A DNA stretch of 64,000 bases from assembly GCA_030737875.1 (NCBI GenBank), contig CM060915.1, forward strand, positions 628,682,786-628,746,785, given 5' to 3'. Under the pieces are notes generated by a model. That model did not search any database and was not told the DNA's origin. It worked only from the letters and a program-made list of their open reading frames with translations. Positions 37,142 through 50,835 of the stretch are shown here, one piece after another; positions within the stretch are counted from its first letter, which is position 1, and every line of letters begins with the position of its first letter. Origin of the DNA: Allium sativum (taxonomy: Eukaryota; Streptophyta; Magnoliopsida; Asparagales; Amaryllidaceae). The translations under genes were made by a program, and so were the position numbers.

Positions 37142-39429
37142 CAAAAGATGCAAGATACGCATAAAACGGATATTATATAATAATAGTGTGCAGCCAATTT
37201 GAAATACATCAAAGTAAATGTATTAATCCTAGACGGCATGAGTGCCCCATCCCACTATGTCGCCATATATAGGTATATAATCAAAACCGAATGATGTCGT
37301 ATTGGAAATTTGGGTTTCCATCTGAGTCAAGGCTAGGGAGGAGATCCTTACCGATTCGAGACATTCTAGCAATGCCCCAGGATTGGTACTCTGTCCAACC
37401 CTTGGATCCTGCAGGGCCGGTCCACACTTACTTTTGTGGATTAGAAATGCCTGAACACACGTTCCCCGGTCCTTTTGGACCTATAATACGGTCAGTGGCG
37501 ACCGCATAAACCGAGGCCTCGAAAAATCCAACAACCACAATGAATAAATGCCAGCGCTGGTAGGTCCCTGGCACCACTCTAGCTAGAAAGAAACGTGTGC
37601 ACTCCCTGCGTTCCCTTCTCCCGTTTTTAGACTCTACCGGGCTGTGAGGCTCGCGAAGTCACGATATACACAAAGCTATGCCTAAATAGACTGTGCTTTG
37701 ATCATCAACCACAAGGTCTGCTTTCTCACAAAGCCTTGATCAATTGCATCTTAGCATGCCACATTGTCAGACCATAACATATCATTGATCATTTACCAAT
37801 ATATATATAACCTCTAAGCTCATACGTCTTAGAGAAGGGTGTTAAACACCAAACAGAAATATATAATTAGTAGCATTCAACAAATATAGTAGAAAGGAAT
37901 ACAATGTCAGACACACAATCCATTTACAAGTCCGCGCTGGGTCTGAACGAAACAATGTGTCCGTTGATCTCCAAATACGTTTGGACGATCATTACTAAAT
38001 ACCTTGCCTTGGGAGGCCAGTCCCAATTCAAGATACCAGTCATCATCATCCCAACGATGTGAAAACCTTCGGTCTTCAACCACCGCCTTCATCTTCGACT
38101 CTTGATCGTCGTGATGATTATTCAGAATGGGTTAAACCCGGTCTTTCTGAATAACTCGCGTATTATGTGATTAAAAATCAAATATTGGAAAATCACACAC
38201 ATTACGCCACATTCCGACTCAATTTTTTTTAAATAAGATATTCATATTAAAAGATTCTCATTAATTTATCAAAGATAATTTAATAAATTAAATCTTAAAT
38301 CTTCCTTAAAAGACTTATTAAAACTCTAGTTTTATTTGATATTAAAAATCATTATTACAATATCATTTATTTTTAAGGAATAAATCCTATCTTAAACAGG
38401 TTAAAGAACTAGTGTCCTTTAAACACAGTTCACGATAAACCCATAAATCAATTTCCAAAATATTGAATTCCACAGAAATCAAATCAATACATAATCGATA
38501 TAAATTCCTGTATCGGACTAATAATATACATGGAATAACGGCAAAACCTCTTAAATTCCATATATAATATCGGTCTTCTTTTACAGAAGCCCATTTCGAT
38601 TATTACCAATCGAATTTCCACTTAATTACAATTTAATATATTAAATTGGAAAATTAGATTTTTAGAAAGTGCCTTTTTAAATTTATAAAATAGATTTATA
38701 AAGTCCAAATAGTAATTTCAATGTAAATTGGATTAAAGGACAAATGTTGTTTAAAAACACCGTCCACGATAAATCTACTCCACATCTCAATTTATTTCTT
38801 ATCACAAAATATGATTGCAATTCTAGTAATCTTAATTAAAAGGTCTCTCTTTAAATATTAATTCATTATTATAAGAACATATTTTAAAATAATCATTAAA
38901 AATATACTTTATAAAAGATTTTTAAATGTGAAGTATTCTTCATATTATAACCTTTTATCTCTTAAAAATATTCTTTGTTTTAACATATACTTAATTAAAA
39001 TATTCTTTATATAAAAAGAATTTCTAATGTAAAAATATTCTTATTGAAAAGAACACCTGAATCGAAATGCGACTCAACCATTTACCATATAATTTGGATT
39101 ATATGGATTTCACACACACCATATATATGACCATAACAGTATAATCATCAAGTCATCCATTAACATCCAAAGTGTAAATTTCACTGTGTAAGCGTTAAAA
39201 TTAAATAATAACGCTCATCGCAGCCTGTCGATCTAACGATCAACATACATTTAAATATTGGGATTAGTGTATGTTAATTTTCATCCCAACACCCGTGTGG
39301 GGTTTCAACCAACAAACAAATAATAAATTATTTGTGCACTTGGGCGATGTGTAAAATTTATCGACCCAATCACATAAACAAGTCAGTTAACTTGTCTATG
39401 GCAGTGTAATACACAATATATAATACAAC

Positions 39430-41835
39430 AATAAAAATGCCTCTTTTATTTCTATTCTCTATCGCATATAAAATGCCAATAAAAATGTAATCTTTATTTC
39501 TATTCTTTTATCGTATCTAAAATGACGATAAAAATATAATCTTCATTTCTATTCCTTTCATTGTAAATAAATGAAAAGAAAAATATAATCTTTAATCCCA
39601 TTTGTAATAGGGAATACAATTAATAACAAAAATATAACTTTTCATTTCATGCTTATTTGCAATAGAGAATGCAAATAAAGATTTCAACCTTTTAATTTGA
39701 TGTTTATTTACATAAAGGAATGTAAATAAAAATAATTGTAACTTTCATTTCATAATTTATTTGCATTAATGATTGCGAATGAAGATGTATCTTTTATTCT
39801 CATGTTTTATTTGCGTTGAGTAATGCAAATAAAAATGTAATATTAATTTTCTAGTTTTATTTACATCAAGAAATGTAAATAAAAGAACAACTTCTTATTT
39901 TATGTTTATTTACATCAAGTGAAGTAAATAAAAAAAAATAAAAAATGTAACCTTTATTTTAAAGTTTTGTTCGCATTTAAGACATGCAACAAAAATGAAA
40001 CATTTGTTTTTAATAAATTTGTTTGCATCTAAATTTGCAAACAAAATGTAAATGTAATTTTTATTCTCTTGTTTGCTTGCAACTAAGGTTGCAAACAACA
40101 AATGAAATTTTATCTCTTTGTTTTATTTGCATGATGGAATGCAAATAATAAAAAAAAATGTAAATTAGTTTGCATCTAAATTTGCAAACCAAAAATGCAA
40201 ATTTTATTTTCTTGTTTGCTTGCAACAAAAGTTGTAAACAAAAATGTAAATTTTTTCTTCTTTCATCTTTTATTTGCATGGAAGGATGCAAAAATGTATT
40301 TTTTTTTTATTTCCTACGCTTCGTTTGCATTGTAGAATGCAAACAAAAATATAATTTTTATTTTCATGTATTGTTTACATTGTGGAATGTAAACAAAAAT
40401 GTATTTTTAATGGTTTGCTCACATTGTGAATGCGAACAAAAACGTAAATCTTATTTTTAATGTTTCGTTCGCATTGTGAATGCGAACAAAATACAAATCT
40501 TATTTTTTAAAGGTTTTGTTCGCATTGTGAATGCAAACAAAATATGTTAATTTTTTATATATTTTTTTAATGTTTTGTTTGCATTGTGAATTCAAACAAA
40601 AAGGCCAATTTTATTTATTTCATATTACATTCGCATTGAAGAACATAATAAAAAGTTAACTTATTTCCTATGTTAGATTTGCATTAGTGAATGCAAAATA
40701 AAGAACAATTTTGTTTTAATGTATAATTGCATTTGTGAGTGCAATTAAAAGAGCAAATTTATTTTCAGTGCATATTTGTATTTGGGAATACAAATGAAGA
40801 AAAAATGAACTTTTGTTTCAATGTTTTATTTGTATTTGAGGGTACAAATAAAATGACATATTTTATTTTAATGCTTGATTTGTATATGTAAGTACAAATA
40901 AAAGGAACAAACTTTATTTCTATATTTACTTGTATTTGTGAATACAAATAAAAAGAACAAATTATTGTTCAATGTTTTGTTTGTATATGTGAATACAAAT
41001 AAAAAGAACAAATTATATTTCAATGAACAAAATTTCAATAAAAATGCAATCTTATTTTATAAACTCTTCATTTCAACAAAAAGAAAATAAAGATATAATC
41101 TTTTTATTTTAATCTTTACGATGAAATCTAAATCACATTAAAAATGTAATTTTTAATGAAAAATCTTTCTATTGAAAACAATGAACACATAAAAATAGAA
41201 TCTTTTACGTTGCTTCTTTTTGTTGACATCACTATTACATTGAAAATGAATTTTTAATGTTACTTCTTTTATCGAAACCAATATTACATTAAAAATGAGA
41301 TTTTCCAATGTTATAACTTTTATTGAAATCAAAGTGACAAATAAAATATGACTTTTTATTGAGATCACTATTTTTACATGAAAATGTAATCTTTTAATTT
41401 CATCTTTTTAATGAAACAAATTCCTATCAAAAATATATGTTGTTTTTATCATACTTTTTAATGTAAGCAAATTCACATTTAAGATATTATTATTTTTGTT
41501 GACCCATATTCTGTTGTTATATAAACAAATAAAAATAAGATTTTTATTTATCGTTCGAATTCTAATATTATATAAACAGATAAAAATAATATTTTTATTT
41601 GTTGTTCGATTTCTATTGTAAATACACAAATAAAAAATTAGTTTTATTTGCGTTCAATTTCTTTTGTAGAATTAACAATGAAAATAAGTTTTATTTGTCG
41701 GTCAATTTCTATTGTTCAATCAACAAATAAAAATGAGTATTTATTTGTCGTTCAAATTCCTATTGTAATGTCAACAAATAAAAAATGAGTTTTTATTTGT
41801 TGACCTAATTCTATCATTCATTTTAGAATAATGAA
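39430..41835 (-). repeat. Tandem hairpin array, D right LTR
   Basis: Counterpart of 31725-34130, with nearly the same unit order and only small differences (for example aaataaataaat reduced near 39930, tgcggaatg to tgtggaatg near 40381). Confidence 0.85.
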
Positions 41836-43808
41836 AATAATATTTTGATATCATAAATTAAATTATTTCCACTAGATCTGAATAAATATGATTTAAACTA
41901 AATAAAATATGTTTTAGATCTAATTTTAGATCCAATTTCCTAACTGCAAATAAATTCAACAAAATATATAAAATTCCAATGCAGATTTATCATAACATGA
42001 ACCACAACACGTACAACAAGCGAACAATCAACCGTTCAAACATCACATAACATTTCAGATCTGAATTTATGTGATAATATAGTTATTTTTAACGCAAGAA
42101 AATAATTAATAATTAATAAGATAATCAATTAGAATTCTCACATTGAATTTGGCCGATTTTCCAACTGTCTCAGTTTCAGCTTTGGTTGGTGCCATCGCGT
42201 AGATCTTAATTTTGTGATTCCAACGCAATTTACGGTTTGTAAAACGGACCTCGTATGAAAGAGTTATGAATTTTTAAAGATCGGATAAATTGAATAATTA
42301 AATAATAAAATAATTTAAAAAAATTCGGACCTTCTCCTTCTTCCCAACCCGACGTTCTTCTTCTTGGCAGAACTACCCATAGCCGCTCCTTCTTCCTTCT
42401 ACACGCACCCCAATACAAGCCACCATCGTCCGATCAAATGTCACCACCACGACCGCCTTGCCAAGAGCCACCAACACCCCCAAACCCGTCGAACTCGGCC
42501 TCCAATCTCACCCCGAAAACACCAAAAACGCAGCACTTCAGGCCGAAAATCCGCGAAACTCGTGAACCAAAACCCGATCTTGACCATATGGATTGAAAGG
42601 TCTTTAAATTCTCTTCGATTTGATATATTATGCGTCGATTTTCGTTCAGCGGATCAAAAGTTATTGAGGTTTGAAAATCGGACAATTCTAGCCATCAAAT
42701 TCTGGGCGGCGGCTGGCCATTAGGATTAGGGTTTCAGCCGAAATTTTTAATGATATTTTAATCCTTAATCTCTTTTTACGTGAAATAAAGTGGGTTTTTC
42801 GGACTTTCTCCGATTTGGGCCTGCTTACTGTCGTTCTTAAGGTTTTGAGGCCTTCTGAACGCGATGGGCTATGTCCCGGGCTCCAATTCTGATGTCTATA
42901 CGTTCTTTTCGGTTTTTAATTAAAAATACAATATTACATAAATAATTTAATTTCTACCGTATATTTAAATATGCCGGGGCCACATACGGACTCCGAAAAT
43001 TCCAAAAAAACTATTTTTAGCTTTCTTATGACGATACGGTTGTAACGAGACTAATTTCGTTGAATTCTGAGACTATTTGAAAAATGGCCTTTTTCAAGTC
43101 GTTTAATTTTTACTGAAATTGACAAAACTGAAATCTTTTTGCCACGACCACAAATTAATTTCAAAAATTATGAAAAATTAAACTTAACAATATTTTGACA
43201 TTCCGGATCCAACAAAAGTGGTTTCGTCGAAAACGGAGGTCGTTTGAAAATTTCCTATTTTCAAGGGCTATATATTTAATATTAAAAATACATTTTTAAA
43301 CATATAATTCCCGAAACTCAAAATATATAAGTGTTTACTGTTTTTCAATGCAGAAACATCATTTCGAACTCAATGGATGTGGTTTCGAGTCCAAATTCCT
43401 TCGTATGTGAAAAGTAGCCTTTTGGGCCATATATATTAAATATAATTAAATTCTACAGCGACTTTTCTAAAAATTGAATTGGCCATAACTCTTGAATTTT
43501 AAAACGAAATTTCAATTTTTCAGATTCGTTGGAAAGATATGATTAAACAGATTTAAATATTTCTTGTTTCGCTCAATTCTGATTTATTTTGAATCCTGTA
43601 CATTCAGTCAAAGTTTAAAAATTAAAATTTCAAACTACCGCGCTATTTCAGGCTCGTTTTATAATTAAATTAAATTTATTCGTTTCAACTTCAATTAAAA
43701 TAAATTTTTAGCCCTTAATATTTAAATTAAATTATATATTCTCCAAATTCATTAAAATTTTCTAAAATAATTTTTTTTTTATTGGTTCAGAATTTGCAGG
43801 TTGTTACA

Positions 43809-44649
43809 CTGTTTCTAGCAACCGTAGGTGATAATATATTCGATACACTCAAGAGAAATGAGTGGTCGGTCATGTGTGGCCGGGTTGCAAGATGTTCTTG
43901 TTGAACCCAGTGTATTCCTCTCTAGAGATACACTAGCGGCAGGTGGTTCCATACCTTATCATAGTCGGAATCCAATCTCCAATAAGCGCCTGCGGTTTTG
44001 ATTGTATATTATATATACGTGGAGCGTGAGATGCAAGCGTTCTGCTAGATTGTAATTACTTGTGATTGGACATTATTATAATATCACAAAAGTATTGATT
44101 TAGAATTTTTTTTTATCGTAAGGTAAAAACCATCCGTGTTTATGTGTGGATCGGTCTTAGGATTATTATTTCTTTTGAAAAGGATTTTGAAAAGTTAAAC
44201 CAAGTGGTTGGAGTTTACTCACACCAGTCCTATGACTGACCCAGAGTTTATTTTATTTTGTTTTCCCTAAACTCTTGGGTGCCCAAATTTGTATGGGCTG
44301 TCAAGTCGTCAGGATTTACAGATATACTAGAAAGAGATTGGAGCAGGAAGCTTCAGCAGCATTATATAGCTATTGTTTATTTCTGTTGTGATGTAAGTGT
44401 TGTACTCTAATATACAAATACAGATTTGTGTTTCAATGTTATTTTGTGTACTATATTTTATTCGTTCCGCTGTGTGATTCGTGTTACTCTGATGTTGTTG
44501 TGTTCTTCTTCTTCTATTCTAATTTTCTATCTTATCTATTCTCACCCTCTAACTTATTTCTATTAACTATCCGGTATTTTCGATGTCTGAATAGTTGACA
44601 TTTTGTATTTGTGTCGATTTTCGGAGTCGAAAATCTCGGGGTCATTACA
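43809..44649 (+). repeat. Element C 3' LTR, final piece
   Basis: Resumes after D at the duplicated ctgtt and matches 14747-15587. The U5 stem at 44115-44163 has one mismatch (cttaggat for cttacgat). The second stem-loop at 44240-44279 is extended (CCCAGAGTTT with AAACTCT-t-GGG). Confidence 0.88.
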
Positions 44650-44929
44650 GCGAAGCTGAGGCCGTATGGGTGGCAGCGAGAGGCGCACGATGTGGTCACC
44701 TCGGATTGAACTCCGGCGCCTTCAGTGTGGTGCACGATGAAGCCCTAGCAGTTGAGGGTGGGTGCGAGTTTACTTGTCATGAATAACCAGTGAAAGAAGG
44801 AGATGATAAGTAAAGTGTTTAACAGTGAGTTTTTTTAATTAATTTAGTAATTAAATTTTATATAAGTAACATTGAATTGAAAATGTTTTTTTGAATACAA
44901 ATAAGGTTGTTTTATAAACAGTTTAAAAA

Positions 44930-45180
44930 TAAAAATAGATTGTTTTGAAAATAAAAAAAGATTGTTTTAAAAATAAAAATACCTTGGTTTTAAAAACAAA
45001 AATAGATTGTTTTAAAAATAAAAATACCTTCGTTTTAAAAATAAAAATAGATTGTTTTATAAATAAAAATACTTTAGTTTTAAAAATAAAAATAGATTGT
45101 TTTAATAATAAAAATACCTTGGTTTTAAAAATAAAAATAGATTGTTTTAAAAATAATAATAGCTTTGTTTTAAATATATA
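44930..45180 (+). repeat. 45-bp tandem repeat in G
   Basis: About five copies of a unit containing aaaaataaaaatagattgtt and aaaaataaaaatacctt.gtt. Because 45 is divisible by three, it gives an open frame (44945-45181) with a 15-residue repeat. This is an artefact, not a gene. Confidence 0.85.
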
Positions 45181-45199
45181 AATAGAATTGTTTTTAAAA

Positions 45200-45650
45200 T
45201 AGAAATTAGCATTGTTTTTTTATATGTATATAGTTTTAGAATAAAAATATGATTTTTATTTATATAGTAGAAGAATTAAAATATGATTTTTATTTATACA
45301 TTAGCATAATAAAAATAGGATTTCTGTTTATACGTAGCAAAACAAAAATATGATTTTTATTTATACAATAGCAAAACAAAAACATGATTTTTATTTATAC
45401 AGTAGCAGAATAAAAATGTGATCTTTATTTATATAGTAGTAGAATAAATATGTGATCTTTATCTATACAATAGCAGAATAAAATATGTAAAGGTTTAAGA
45501 ATGTGATTAAAAATATAAATATGATTTTGAATATTTATAAAATGGTTTAAAAATGTGATTTTTAAATATATAGCATGTATTAAAAATGCGATTTTTAAAT
45601 ATATAGACATCATATTAAAAATGTGATTTTTACTATGAACAGCGTGAAAA
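45200..45650 (+). repeat. Second AT-rich tandem block in G
   Basis: Units of about 40-50 bp with atgatttttatttatacagtag and, later, atgtgatttttaaatatatag. It occupies the same place in the LTR as the hairpin array of D. Confidence 0.75.
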
Positions 45651-48600
45651 AGATCGCGTTGGAATTTAAGGAAAATCCAAACTGTTCAGAAATTCAGAAA
45701 TAAACTAGTGGAGTGGAAACCAAAGATGAGAACTTCTCACTCTAATTTTATTTACAGTTAAATATATTTTAAGATGCAAACGATGCTTAGTAGCGCCCGA
45801 CACCTTTGATTGAAACCATGGATGTTTTGGTTGTTTGTTTTGATTGATGTATTTGTTTGAATTTGGTTTGGGATGTGAATTGAATTGATTGAATTTGGTT
45901 TTTGTATGGCGCAAGCCAGTATCAGGCGAGGGATAAGGCTGGATCTTATTTCGGTTCTAGTATCGCGCCATTATACTGCCGAAATTTTCTAAATTTAAAT
46001 GTGTTAGTTAAAAATAACGTTTTTTATGTGTAACTGAACTGTATAAAATATTCATGTGTTGAATAAAATGTTTGAACAATAAAAATATTATTTTTATTGT
46101 ATATATGAACTATATAAAATATTCATGTGTTGAAATAAATATATTATCGTTAAACATATAATTTTTAACACATAAAGAACGGCATAAAATTCCGCTGAGA
46201 CGAAAATAAATATTCATATACAAATCAGACGATTTGTTTATGTACACACATTTAAACTGACATGAATTGGGACGATAAATTTTACACATCGCCCAACTGC
46301 ACAAATAAAATCTGTGTTTCTTGATTGAAACCCCATACGGGTATTGGATAATATTTGACGTACACTAATCACAGTTGTTTAGTCATATGTCAATCGATGG
46401 GTTGACAGAATGTTTTAAGCGTTAATTATTTATATTTAATGCTTATGCAATTGTGTAATGCACTCTGGATGATGGCTGATTGTTATTATTGTTGTTATAT
46501 ACATGTGTTGTATGGAATTCTTATAAATAAAATTATACGGTAATTGGTTCGGTCTTATTCCAATTCAGAAAGAACGAATATTTTAAAATAATATTCTGTA
46601 AAGGATTAAAATGTGAATTTGATGTCCGATTTTGGATGGACATGAACATATGAAATATATTAAGCCCTGTTGATTAGATTTGCGCTACTTTGACGCGAAC
46701 GATATTTATATCGATTTTGTTCATTTTAATAATGAATATCGAAAAGGAAATGATTTCAAAATCAAATATTTTGAAAATATTATCATTTATATTATAATGA
46801 TATAGAACATTCAATTTTAGTTTAAAATTGAAAAGGAAATTGGAATCGATTTTTAAAAACGAATTTATAAAATACGTTTTGTACGAAATATGTATAATAT
46901 ATTATATATATATATATATATATTAATGGCCTGAATAGAACGCGCCGCGCAGCGACCATTCGCGAGTTTTGACCATTGACTTTGAATTGACATTATGGGA
47001 GATCGGACCGTCGGATTCTCCTAAAATCCGAACCATTGGGTTCGTATCGAAAAGAGCTTTCTAATGAATATAAGAGATTTGAAACTTAACGGTTGGATTT
47101 GGATATACGTCCAAATCAAATTTGGGAAAAGTCGTTATGGATGCAGCTCGATGGCCGTTAGTGGAAATCGACTGTACGGGCCTTGATAAAATTATTAAAA
47201 ATATTAATAATTTGTGTAAAATCATAATAAATGATTTGGAAAGAATTGAAATGAAAAAAAATCCATATTTGAAAAGATAAAAACATATGTTTATCGAAAT
47301 GAACTAGTTATTAACTAGAATTATAATCCAATTATTTTTAAATAAATTGGATTGAGAATGGGTTGTAATATAACCAGCATTTCCAATATATAAATTAGAA
47401 TGGATTTGAATCGAAATTATCTTCAGAATATTTCGATATTGGATTCCGTGATTATATGGATATTATGGAGGAATTTGGAAGATATATATATATATATATA
47501 TCATTATTCCCAATATGATATCTGTTGATCTCAAAATTTGATATTGAATATAAGACGATATAATTTCTATTCAGTGCCTTGTATTGAATATTAAATTGGA
47601 TTTTAGTTTATCGTGAATGGTGTCTTAAATAACACTGTTCTAAAACCCAGTTGAGAAAAGAATAAATCTTTTAATTAAGATTTAGTGAAATTTTCCAATT
47701 AATTAATATTTATTGGAACTGAATAAAAGAATTGGATTTTGAGTTTGTCGTGAATGGTGTCTTCATTAACACTGTTCTTAAACCCTATGTGAAAAGAATA
47801 AATTTTTTAATTAAGATTATTAGAGTTTCCAGTTATGTTTAGTAATTGGAATAAAATGGAATGTGAATTGGGATGGAATGGAATGGAATTCGATTTCCAA
47901 TTTTTAATTAAGATTATTAGAGTTTCCAAAGTAAAGTTTTCCAATTTAATACAATAAATTGGAATGGAATGGAATTCGATTTGAAAATAATCGAAGTGAG
48001 CTTCTGTGGAGGAAGACTATTACAATATATGGAATTTAAAAGGCTTTGCCATCAATCCATTTATATTATTGGTGGGATATGGAAGTTTATATCGATTATA
48101 TATATTGATCTATTTTCCGTGAAGATTCCATAATTAATGGAATATGATTTTGGGTTTATCATGAACTGTGTTTTAAATAACATTGGTACTTTAACCCAGT
48201 TAAAGACATGATTTATTTCCTAGATATGAAATAATCATTAATATTGATTTTTGGGAAGATTAAAACTAAGTGGAGTTTTAATGAATCTTTAATTAGATTG
48301 AAATGTGAATCTGATAACTAAAATTATCAAATTCAAGAAATGATCGAGAATGGAGTACCACCAGTTTTACTCCAAGCGATAGTTAAATCTTTAATTAGAT
48401 TTGAATGTGAAATGGTAATTAATTTTTTCGATAACACCGTGGTGTTAGATATGGAGCATTACCAGTTTTGCTCTATGGGATGAATAGGTTGGGATTGGGA
48501 AATTAAACAAATGATTACTTCGGTAAGGTGTGCTAATCCCGACTAGTTTGGATAAACCTTAATTTGGTTTAAATTGATATCCAAAGGAAGACTAAAGAAC

Positions 48601-49822
48601 AATTTTAAAGAATTTGTCTTTGATAAAATTAATGGGAACCTTTCCCAGAGGATATGAATATTTAAATAAAAGAATATTCAGAATTGGAATGAGGCGTATG
48701 TTGTGTTTTATAGCACTTGATTATAAAATACGCGGGTTATTCGGAAAGGTCGGGTTTATACCTATTTTGAATAACTGATTCGACGATAAGTCGACGATGA
48801 AGACAGTGGTTGAAGACCGGAGGTCTTCACATCATTTGGATGATTACTGATTTCTTGATTGGGTTGTACACCCAAGACAAGGTAATAAGTGGTGATCATC
48901 CAGACGTCCTTGGAGATCGACCGGATATGCGAGGACCTCTCTCCTGTATTGGACATATGGGACGAGGAATAAGATGCCTCCGATTTCGTTCAGACCCAGA
49001 ACAAACTTGTAAATGGATGTGTGTCTGACATTGGATTTTATTCTATGTGATCGGTTTCTATTAAATATATATCTGTTTGGTGGTGGAGAATTTATTCTCT
49101 TGCTTAACACTCATCTCTAAGATGTACGAGCTTAGAGGTTATATATCGATAGACATCAGTCGCATGGCGTGACTTGCATGTGTGGCATGCTGAGATGCAA
49201 ATGATCAAGACTTCTGTTGAAAAGCAGAGTCATGTGGTTGATGATCAAAGCACGGCTTTAATATAGCATAGCTTTGTGTATAGTGTTAATTCTCGAACCT
49301 CACACCCCGGTGTGAACCAGAAACAGGAGGGACCTCAGGGAGGACATGCGTTTCTTTCTAGCTAGGAGCAGTGTCATTGTATGGAGCCCATACATTTTAC
49401 TTATGTGGATGATGGAAAGCGAGGCGCCTCGGGTATGTCGGTCACTACGGGGCCGATGAATGACTTGGTTAACATACTGACCAGACTTACGCCCCAGAAG
49501 GCGGGGAAATGCATGTTCAAGGATTATTAATCCACTTAAAATGTGGACCAGCCCTGGCGATCCAGGTGCATTTGCGGTTGATCCTGAGGCATGGGCCAGA
49601 TTGTCTCGAATTTGCACAGGATGATCCCTGTGCCTTGGTTCACAGATGGAATCCAATTTCCAATACGTGACATTTCGATTTGAATTGTAGAGCCTGTATG
49701 GAGACATGATAGATGGTACCCATGTCGCCTATGATTGATATATTTATATTTGAAATTGTTTTATACACTATGCACTTATAATAGTATCAAATGATTTTTT
49801 TTAAATGTACCAAGCATGTTTG

Positions 49823-49894
49823 GCTATTATAAGGGAAAACTCTATCCTCCGGCTTCCGTTGCATTGTGTGATGGGACCTGAGTCTTATAATAGC
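49823..49894 (+). other. Conserved 11-bp stem with 50-nt loop, G copy
   Basis: GCTATTATAAG (49823-49833) and CTTATAATAGC (49884-49894) are perfect complements over 50 nt. Two pairs differ from D on both sides (A:T to G:C, C:G to T:A). Confidence 0.75.
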
Positions 49895-50030
49895 TTCATT
49901 TTTTCAAAAAGCATTATGTTGTTTGTTGTATGCACTTGTATTCTTGGGAGAAAACCCGTTTCGTGTTATACGGCGAGGTCCTTTGATTTACCTTATTTCT
50001 AAAGTAAAGTTTTAAATAACTATTTTAGTT

Positions 50031-50110
50031 CTCACACCAGTCACATTACTGACCTGGAGTTTATTGTTTTAACCTAACCTCTACGTGCCCCTATTTTCCA
50101 CACGGACAAC
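50031..50110 (+). other. Conserved LTR block, G copy
   Basis: ctcacaccagtcacattact, then gacctggagtttatt, then acgtgcccctattttccaca, in the order seen in C, D and H. The small stems are weaker here. Confidence 0.6.
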
Positions 50111-50273
50111 TAGTAGTTTCGGTTTTGCGGATATTATATTCACAGGATCATGTTTTACAACTGCAGCTATATTCGGAAAGCTCTGTATCCGTTCATCTCT
50201 CTCAGTTGTGTTATGTATTACTTTCCACTTCTATGTACACTACAACAAAAACACCATATTACAACTTTAATTT

Positions 50274-50440
50274 TACAACGGTGGTAAAAGCACCGTTGTA
50301 ATAAATGTTTTTTACAACATTTTTGTAGAAAAGTTGTAATAAAATTATTTTAAACAACTGTGTTATTTTGACAGTTGTAATAAAAGCCTATCACAACTTT
50401 TATTTTTTGACTGTTGTAGTATATGACTATATATTAATAT
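50274..50440. repeat. Left subterminal hairpin repeats of F
   Basis: About four ~30-bp units of the form acaac...gttgtaataaa (for example acaacggtggtaaaagcacc). Confidence 0.85.
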
Positions 50441-50835
50441 TAAGTATTTTCATTAAATAATTTTTAATAATTAATAATTATTAATTAATAACCTATATAT
50501 TAATATTAAATATTTAATTAAAAATACTTTAATAAATTAATAATTCATGCTAATAATAAGTAATTGACAACCAATTAGTAATTATTAATTAGTAATCAAT
50601 AAATACATATTGAATATTTAATTAAAAATACTTCAATAAATAAATAATTCCTACTAATAATTACTAATTAACAACTGATTAGAATTATTAAATAATAATC
50701 AATATAAATGAAACAAAAATAAAAGTAGAAAATTTATCATTGAAAATAAAAGTACTGCCTACGACGAAGACCTTTATCAAATATAAACGAAATATTGGAA
50801 GTTTTTTCAAAAACCTTTGTCAAACATGATCCCCT

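Larger units (their letters stand above)
28825..43808 (-). mobile_element. Element D: 15 kb retrotransposon with 7.27 kb LTRs and a 441-bp interior
   Basis: Exact TSD ctgtt (28820-28824, 43809-43813) with tgtaaaggcccg...gggttgttaca LTRs at 28825-36094 and 36536-43808. Only 36095-36535 lies between them, holding a reversed PPT, a short repeat and a reversed tRNA-Met PBS. In the first ~270 bases the LTRs differ by two substitutions and one 8-base indel, so it is young relative to its host C. There is no coding capacity. More than 97% of the element is LTR, an extreme ratio compared with the LARD and TRIM classes I know. Confidence 0.93.
36536..43808 (-). repeat. Element D 5' LTR (right on plus strand), 7273 bp
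   Basis: Colinear with 28825-36094 throughout, with scattered substitutions and short indels, mostly in homopolymer and array regions. It carries the same stem-loops and hairpin array. Confidence 0.93.
9071..44649 (+). mobile_element. Element C: giant-LTR, non-coding retrotransposon hosting D, E and J
   Basis: The 5' LTR (9071-15587) and the 3' LTR (21919-44649, about 6.3 kb after removing J and D) flank about 1.6 kb of own internal sequence. TSDs are gcgag (9066-9070) and gcgaa (44650-44654). The PBS is tRNA-Met type and the PPT is aagggggaaagaa. No gag or pol remnant is visible in the internal region, so mobility would need a helper. LTR layout and PPT-side hairpin resemble D, G, H and chromovirus A. 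Confidence 0.88.
21919..44649 (+). repeat. Element C 3' LTR, split by J and D
   Basis: It starts tgcaacgtcccg and ends ggggtcattaca. Own sequence is 21919-26597, 28003-28824 and 43809-44649. Removing J and D restores colinearity with the 5' LTR at both junctions. Notable differences from the 5' LTR are shorter repeat blocks (24830-25150, 25618-26085) and a missing ~150 bp near 24200. These suggest appreciable age. Confidence 0.9.
44650..50237 (+). repeat. Element G LTR, middle piece
   Basis: Colinear in reverse with D from about 34900 to 29000: leader remnant, tandem repeats (44930-45650), spacer, and the conserved block near 48780-50130. TA microsatellites occur near 46890-46923 and 47482-47502. 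No gene is supported. F interrupts it at the duplicated gta. Confidence 0.82.
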
